A stretch of DNA of 64,000 bases, taken from contig CM057462.1 of assembly GCA_030035585.1 (NCBI GenBank), positions 140,208,734-140,272,733 of the forward strand, written 5' to 3'. Position 1 is the first letter of the stretch. The number at the start of each line of letters is the position of its first letter. Under the pieces are notes generated by a model. The model saw only the letters and a list, made by a program, of their open reading frames with translations. It was not told the origin of the DNA and ran no database searches. The stretch comes from Dugong dugon (taxonomy: Eukaryota > Chordata > Mammalia > Sirenia > Dugongidae). Below, in pieces: positions 57,575-64,000 of the stretch. Position numbers and translations under genes: made by a program.

Positions 57575-57599
57575 CAGGCCCTAAATTGACATTATTTTC

Positions 57600-58480
57600 T
57601 TAGAATTCATATATAATTGACTTATAACATCATAGCTCAGTGTGTATTTATACAAGGTTTTAGGAGAATTGTTAAATGATAATAGCATAGCAACATATTA
57701 AAAAACCTGCAACTAGAATAAATTACTGCAAAATACAGCTTTATTGTAATAATGTTCAAAAAAAAAAACTTCTCATCTTATCTTTAAATCCATACACATA
57801 AACACAGAACTAACCAAATCCATTTCTTGTTATAATTTATAAACAAAATTTCAACTTAATTAAATGTACAGAGTGATGAGTTTTAGAACATGAATGCAAT
57901 CATGTAAGCACTGTCATAATCAATATTATATGTACAATAGTTTCAACACCCAGAAATTTGCCTTGTACTCTTTTGGAGTCAATCCTCTTCCCTCAGCAGA
58001 AAGTCCTGGCAATTAGTAATCAGTTTTTGTTTCGTTTGTTTTACTTGTTTGTTTTTTAAATTTTTAATTTTGATATAATTTTAGAATTACAGAAAGTTAT
58101 AAAAACAGTACAGAGAATTCTTGCATATTCCTTCTCTAGCTTCCTCTCATATCTTCTAAAACTACTTGCAATTTTTTTTTAAATCCTCTGGATATTGATG
58201 AATTACAGAAACATTTATTTTAAGCCAGTAAAGAAATTAGATTGTATTTATCACCCATCAAATTTTCAGGTAAGAGAAAATCATAGCATATATAGTCCAG
58301 AACACTACTTCAGTCTTCTCAGTGTTCATAATTTTAAACACATGGAATAATTAGCAACACTAAGAGATCAAACTCGGCACAATAGTATTAGCTAAACTAC
58401 AGAATTTATCTGAGCTTCACCAGTTTTTCCACCACCGTCCCTTTGCATCTCATCCCAATCCCGCTTTCCATCTCATCCTC
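57600..58480 (-). mobile_element. Old L1 3' UTR fragments
   Basis: 'aaatgtacagagtgatgagttttagaaca' and 'tttttaattttgatataattttagaattacagaaagttataaaaacagtacagagaattcttgcat' are reverse reads of older mammalian L1 3' UTRs. Boundaries are approximate. Confidence 0.55.
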
Positions 58481-60094
58481 ATGTCTCACGGGGATATTTT
58501 TGGGAACATACAAACATTCCGCTTCTGCTTAAATTTTTGCACACTACTTTTGGCAACCATTGTTAGACCTAGCTCCTGGCAATGTTTACTGTGGTGTCCT
58601 AATGGTGATTTTCTATTTCACTCATTCTTTCCTCACACTCAAAGACTCAGTGAGAATAGAACATGCCTCAATTTCATTAGCTTTACCAAACTAAGAAATA
58701 CCTCATTTTATACACTGAGATAATTTCTCATTTAACTTTATAATGAATGCAGGTGATTAGAGTCTAAAGCACAAATGAATTCAAAGCTCTAAATTCAGAT
58801 CAGTCAATCTTTTGCAAAGAGGTGAGTGTGATAATCTGTCATGTTGCTGTCAATACTGTCAATCTTCCATGTTGCCAAAGGAGGTAGGGATTGATATCTT
58901 GCAATGCCTAATTTTTGCTAATCACTTATAAAAATAAAAATGCTCCTCATTCATTGAATATATGTTATACTCCAAGCTTTGCACATACTTTAAAATACAT
59001 GGGTTTTTTTTTCTACTTACCTCACATAAGTAAGAATTTGTGGGTGAAAACTCTGAGGCTGACACATGTATAAGGAGTGGAACATAGATTGTCACATGTC
59101 CTCGAAGTAAAATTTGATCATAAAAATGCTTAATATATTAACAGAAATTAACATCTGAGAGAGGGATCTGAAAAAGCAGACTTAACAAATAACCTTGAGT
59201 CACCGTGGAGATTAGGAGGCTACTTCTAAAAAAATAATTTACCATTGCATATCTTGGGGGGAGGAGAGTAGGGGAAACCACAAAAAGTTACAGATCATCT
59301 TTAGGCCCAGCAATTATGACACTGATTATGACTGAGACTGCATTCTCAGATATGACTGAGCTGGCACTCCAGGCTACGTATGCTATGGTTTTGTCCTTCT
59401 CTGAAAATTATATCAGCCAAAGGTGCAGTCTGGTTTCTCTACTGACATAAAAGAAATGTTTCTCTAATTCACCAACATCCAGTCGTTTTAAAAATTTTTT
59501 TTAAGTAGTTCTAGAAGATACGGAAAAAATAAGGGACTAATTAAACAAACAAGTGAAGAAAAATGTTATAAAGAAGAGAAAAAAGAGAACTCAAGAAAAG
59601 AAGTAAGAGGTAGGCATTGAAAGTATATGCAGCTAAAAAATAAAAGGCAATTTTAATAGCATGAGACCAGAAGAAGACCTTTATTTTGGATTTAGAAGTC
59701 TACCTTTTGCAAAAAGCAGTAATTATTAAGAAAAATATTAAGGCAAATATTTAATATCAGCCAATTAGTCAATTCCTCAGAATGAAGGCAAATTTAATCC
59801 TGTTTAGAGTACCAGGCAAGAGGTCAAACCTTTACTTTTTCCTTGATCCAACAAGTATCTTTTTCTAGGGATAGGGCAGGAAAGTTTCCTGCCCTCAGTA
59901 TAAGCCCTGTCGTGTACTGAGTTACAAGCAACATGCATCTACAACCAAGGGGAGGCAGAAAGCCCTCCATCTTCCAAAAAGGGCAATGTACACTGCTGCT
60001 GTAGGAGGGGTGGAACCAAAAGTCCTCTGTCTAGGAAGCAGGAAAAAGAGGCTTGTAGCTATAAAGTTATAAAGTTTATATATGGCTAATACTA
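58481..60094. other. Mostly unassigned sequence
   Basis: The first 250 bp may extend the old L1 3' UTR. Around 58950-59100 a faint minus-strand MIR-like order (cctcacataagtaag, actctgaggctgacacatg) is visible. Otherwise no gene or repeat is recognised. Confidence 0.35.
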
Positions 60095-60335
60095 CCTTTA
60101 ATCTATGGAGCACTTACGTGATGCCAGGTGCCGTGTCCTAGAATTTTCATGTAGGTGATTTCATTCCATACAAGAACACAAGGTAGGTGCTATCTCATTT
60201 TTTAAATTTATAAACTGGTGATCAAAAAAGATAAGTGGTTGATAGTGTCTTCATACGAAGTAGAGACAAAGCTATAATTTGCACCTTGTTGTATTTGGAT
60301 TAAAAGCCCAAGCTCTTTCCATTATACCCACCTAA
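60095..60335 (-). repeat. MIR SINE
   Basis: The plus strand 'ggagcacttacgtgatgccaggtgccgtgtcctag', 'ggtaggtgctatctcattttttaaatttataaactg' and 'aaaagcccaagctctttccattatacc' is the reverse complement of MIR, complete from 3' part to tRNA-related head. Confidence 0.75.
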
Positions 60336-61335
60336 TTGTACTTTGATACAGAGCCAAGACAGAGTTTTTCAAAAACAATGAAGAAAACTGTGCATGTTTT
60401 TAGCTGCTGAGAAACAGCAAATGGTGGAGTTGGAAAATATAGGAGCAATATTTTAGAAGATAATAAGAATGCTTGAGATCTTTAAGAAAGATAGAACAAC
60501 TGCGTTTTTATCAGATGAAGAGTGAGTCTTTGAGAATGGTAGAAAAGAGAGAAGGATATCTGGGGTGAAAAGTAAGAAGTTGAAGTTCATTCTCGATGAG
60601 CTTTATTTTCTCTATGAAAAAAATGAGAGGCAGAGAATTGAATGTGAAACTAGAGAAAATTAGTGAAGCTTGACTCTATGTATTGATGGCTTAAGGGAGG
60701 AAGATTTGACCAGAAATATATAAAAGAATTGGTAGGTGGCATTAAGTGCTCTGGAATGGAATGCACTCAGAACGGACACAGTTAGAGATATCTAATTCTT
60801 ATTAGCAGCTCCCTACTGATTTAACTGTAAAATTGTTTATTACTGCTATAATAACTATTATTAAAATGACTCTAGTTCTTAACACAATTTGTTCAAATGC
60901 TATCATATGTTCCATTTGCAGTACATAAAAATTCTTTTCAAGAAATTGCCCAAGACTTATTTTTGTCCACATTTTAAAAATAATTCAATCTAAAAGTATG
61001 CAAACTGTAAGAAATTACAATGTATAATTAAAAAGAAAGAAGAAAGAAAGCAGCAATTTGAATTCCTATCACCTGAGAGATTTCCTGTGAATGATTCCTT
61101 TGCTGTTTCTCATATCAATGAATTGTCCACACCATGTACGCTGTTCCAAATTCAGCAACCTTCCTCTGTTTCTCGGTCTTTCCTAGTTCTTCAAATGTAT
61201 CTCATTCTACAGTTCAGGCTTCATTTTTTGCCTTTCCACATAATGGTCTACAATGGTACCCAGTTTAATTATGTCACAGTTTAGCAACCTCATGGCAAAG
61301 AGAGAACCCTTTTTCTTGGTGGTTCATACAAGACC
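60336..61335. other. Unassigned sequence
   Basis: About 1 kb with no recognised gene or repeat. Confidence 0.45.
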
Positions 61336-61588
61336 TGTATTGTTTGAATTGTGGCACACAAGACGATATGTCCATGTACAAATCCCCAGAACCTGTGTAT
61401 GAATGTGACCTGAAGCTAGAAGAGGGGTATGGAGCAGATTCTCCCTCAGAAGCTCTGGAAGGAAGTAATCCTGCAGACACCTTGATTTTGAAGTTCTGTC
61501 TTTCAGAACTGTGAGGGAATGTATTTTTGTTTTTCTAAGCCACATAGTTTGATATAATTTGTTATGGTAGTCACAGGAAACTAATTCA
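61336..61588 (+). mobile_element. MLT1-type MaLR LTR, internally shortened
   Basis: 'tgtattgtttgaattgtggcacac', 'ccccagaacctgtgtatgaatgtgacc', 'cctgcagacaccttgattttgaagttctgtctttcagaactgtgag' and 'gtcacaggaaactaattcaa' are the 5', middle and 3' blocks of MLT1 LTRs. A middle segment is missing, giving about 250 bp. Confidence 0.75.
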
Positions 61589-61862
61589 AGATCTATGAGT
61601 TGGATCTCATTTGATGTGTAGTAATGAGTTAAATATTTGGTAACAGATTAAAATATTTAGATAGCTCATATTAGTTCATCCAAATATACTCGATAGTAGC
61701 CTTGGAAAATCTAATGGATTTTTAGAGATCTATGAGTTGGATCTCATTTGATGTGTAGTAATGAGTTAAATATTTGGTAACAGATTAAAATATTTAGATA
61801 GCTCATATTAGTTCATCCAAATATACTTGATAGTAGCCTTGGAAAATCTAATGGATTTTTAG
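61589..61862 (+). repeat. 137-bp tandem duplication
   Basis: 61589-61725 and 61726-61862 are identical except C at 61691 versus T at 61828, a CpG-to-TpG type difference. The unit begins agatctatgagttgg and ends aatggatttttag. The first copy begins at the very end of the MLT1 LTR. No transposon signature in the unit. Confidence 0.97.
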
Positions 61863-62130
61863 TTTTCTTACTTTAGCACCATTTTGGCATCTAGATGATT
61901 TTAGATTTTGACTAAATGGTTATTTATGAGCTGCAATATATAAACTTGCATCACTTGTTACATTCAAATAGTTTCTGAAATGCAACCTTAAAAAGAAAAT
62001 CTTTTTTTTCCCAAATTAAACAGTCATTTGAAAGTGAAAGATAATCTGGAAAAGAACCAAAATAAATAAAAAAATAAGCGAAATGAAGCATGTTATACCT
62101 CTATTTTTAATACTAAACTTAAGGTGAAAA
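61863..62130. other. Unassigned AT-rich spacer
   Basis: Nothing recognised. Confidence 0.45.
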
Positions 62131-63345
62131 TTCCGAAGAGGACACAGAACAAGGGTTATCATTGCTGATGTCAGATGGATCATGGCTGAAAGCAGAGAAT
62201 ACCAGAAAGATGTTTACCTGTGTTATATTGACTATCCAAAGGCATTCAACTATGTGGATCATAACAAATTATGGATAACATTGTGAAGAATGGGGATCCC
62301 AGAACACTTAATTGTGCTCATGAGGAAACAAGAGGCAGTCATTCAAACAGAACAAGGGAATACTACATGGTTCAAAGCCAGGAAAGGTGTACATCAGGGT
62401 TTTATTTTTCACAATATTTTTTCAATCTGTTTGCTGAACAAATAATCTGAGAAGCTGGACCATGTGAAGAAGAACACAGGTCAAGATTGGTGGAAGACTC
62501 ATTAACAACCTGAGATATGCAGATGATACAACCTTGCTTGCTGAAAATGAAGAGGACTTGAAGCACTTACTGACCAAAATCAAAGACCATAGCATTCAGT
62601 ATGGATTACATCTCAACATAAAGAAAACAAAAATCCTCACGACTGGATCAATAAGCAACATCATGATAAATGGAGAAAATATTGAAGTTATCAAGGATTT
62701 CATTTTACTTGAATCCACAATCAATGTCCATGGAAGCAGCAGTCAAGAAGTCAAATGACGCATAGCATTGGGCAAATCCGCTGCAAAAAACCTCTTTAAA
62801 GGGTTAAAAAGCAAAGATGTCACTTTGAAGACTAAGGTGTGCCTGACCCAAGCCATGATATTTTCAACTCCCCTATATGCATGCAACAGCTGGGCAATGA
62901 CTATGAAAGACTGAAGAAGAATTGACACCTTGGAAATATGGTGTTGGAGAAGACTATTAAGTATACCATGGACTGCCAGAAGGACGAACAAGTCTGTCTT
63001 AGAAGAAATACTGCCAGAGTACTCCTTGGAAGCGAGGATGGCGACCCATCGTCTCGCATACTTTGGACATGTTGTGAGGAGGGACCAGCCCCTGGATGGG
63101 TACATCATTCTTGGTAAGGTAGAGGGTCAGCAAAAAGGAAAAGATTCTCAACAAGATGGATTGACACAGTGGCTGAAACAATGGGCTCAAACATAGCAAT
63201 GATTGTGAGAACGATACAGGATCAGGCAGTGTCTCGTTCGTTCTGTTGTGCATAGGATCGCTATGAGTCAGAACCAACTGGACAGCACCTAACAACAATA
63301 ACAATGGTTTGATACCCACTTGATGGCACCTAACAACAATCAACA
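62131..63345 (+). pseudogene. 5'-truncated RTE LINE (reverse transcriptase to 3' end)
   Basis: Aligns with 52030-53200 of the longer RTE. It has IDYPKAFNYVDHNKLW near 62230, YADDTTLLAENEEDLKHLL from about 62517, NIKKTKILTTGS, and a tail with repeated 'cacctaacaacaa' (63284, 63327). Stops follow the RT start (for example tga at about 62284), so it is not coding. The terminal block is partly duplicated. Confidence 0.9.
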
Positions 63346-64000
63346 AGGTGAAAAGTCAGGTTAGGACTTGGAGAAAGCTGGGCAGGATTTTAAATATTTA
63401 CTTTCATGTTAACCATTATATCTCTATATCAATTTCTTCTGCTAACTCACGAGAATATAATTCTCTAGAAAAAGAGACATACAGGATGCTGTGCATTCCT
63501 TTACAGAATTAGGAAAAGAAAATAGTTTGGTGTAAGAGATAAATGATAGGTAGAATAAAAATGAACAAAATAGTATTCATTAAGTAAACTTAACTGCATT
63601 CCTTCTATTTCACTATTTTGTAATTCTAAGTTTACTCTCTGCCCTTTGCAAACTGTATGGTTAAGATTTTTTTTTTTTTTTTGGAGGGGATTAATAATTT
63701 TTGATAGGTAAAATTAAAGTTCTGGGCAAATTATATTCCAAAGAAAAAACATCCGGACACATGGAGGTGGGGGAATTGAGCCAGAAGATGAAGTTAACAA
63801 CACAATTTAACTGTAAATTTATCGAGCCTATGCTCTAGGCTGAGCTTGTACAGATTCTAATAAAGCTAGGTTGTATTTGTAGAAAATACAAATTATTTGG
63901 CTATCTCCGTTCTCCTCTTCCATTCTCCTGAGATATATACCTTCTTCTTTTGGGAAGCTGTTTTGTGTCCTACTTATCCTGAATATATGATTCTTCATGA
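63346..64000. other. Unassigned sequence at right edge
   Basis: No gene or repeat recognised apart from a T run near 63668. Confidence 0.45.

Noticed and set aside
1..64000. Bacterial-type or defence system
   Set aside because: The whole window is vertebrate repeat DNA with no operon structure or prokaryotic gene. The notable biology here is transposon interplay.

Overview
The window is mammalian nuclear DNA built almost entirely of transposable elements. I find no host protein-coding exon, tRNA or rRNA gene and no CRISPR. The repeat content points to an afrotherian, most likely an elephant or close relative: several copies of the tRNA-derived AfroSINE, a tRNA-Gly-like SINE with an RTE-type tail, RTE LINE copies ending in (ACAACA)n, a lineage-specific L1 family, and MaLR LTRs of a matching type. 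The order of insertion can be read from nested boundaries and target-site duplications (TSDs).

Layout. 1-3422: an internally deleted L1 with a long tandemly repeated 5' UTR. 3423-6290: an L2 relic cut by a MaLR LTR and a MIR. 6876-7866: a 5'-truncated L1 3' UTR. 9178-16762: a full-length L1 on the minus strand with intact ORF1 and an ORF2 broken by one stop codon. An AfroSINE is fused to its 5' end inside one 19-bp TSD. 19035-43101: an old retrovirus (ERV-A) whose integrase is split by a second retroviral sequence (ERV-B, 21048-41867). ERV-B starts at R, ends at R plus poly(A) and has a 17-bp TSD, so it looks like a retroviral RNA copied in by LINE machinery. Two L1 copies that lack ORF2 at the same junction (21512-26083, 31570-35880), a solo MaLR LTR and three further L1 fragments later landed inside ERV-B.

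44158-49505: an RTE tail, a tRNA-Gly-like SINE, an old L1 split by a complete LTR-internal-LTR MaLR (46661-48554), and an AfroSINE. 49985-53201: a near full-length but decayed RTE. 53330-55694: nested old L1 pieces with two AfroSINEs. 57000-64000: MIR and RTE remnants, an (AC)19 microsatellite, old L1 3' UTR, an MLT1-type LTR, a near-perfect 137-bp tandem duplication and a second RTE fragment.

Nothing here works as a host pathway. The common theme is LINE machinery: L1-type proteins explain the L1 copies, the SINE-L1 chimera, the deleted non-autonomous L1s and the retroviral RNA retrocopy, and RTE shares its 3' tail with the SINEs. Element names come from remembered family features and were not checked against a database.
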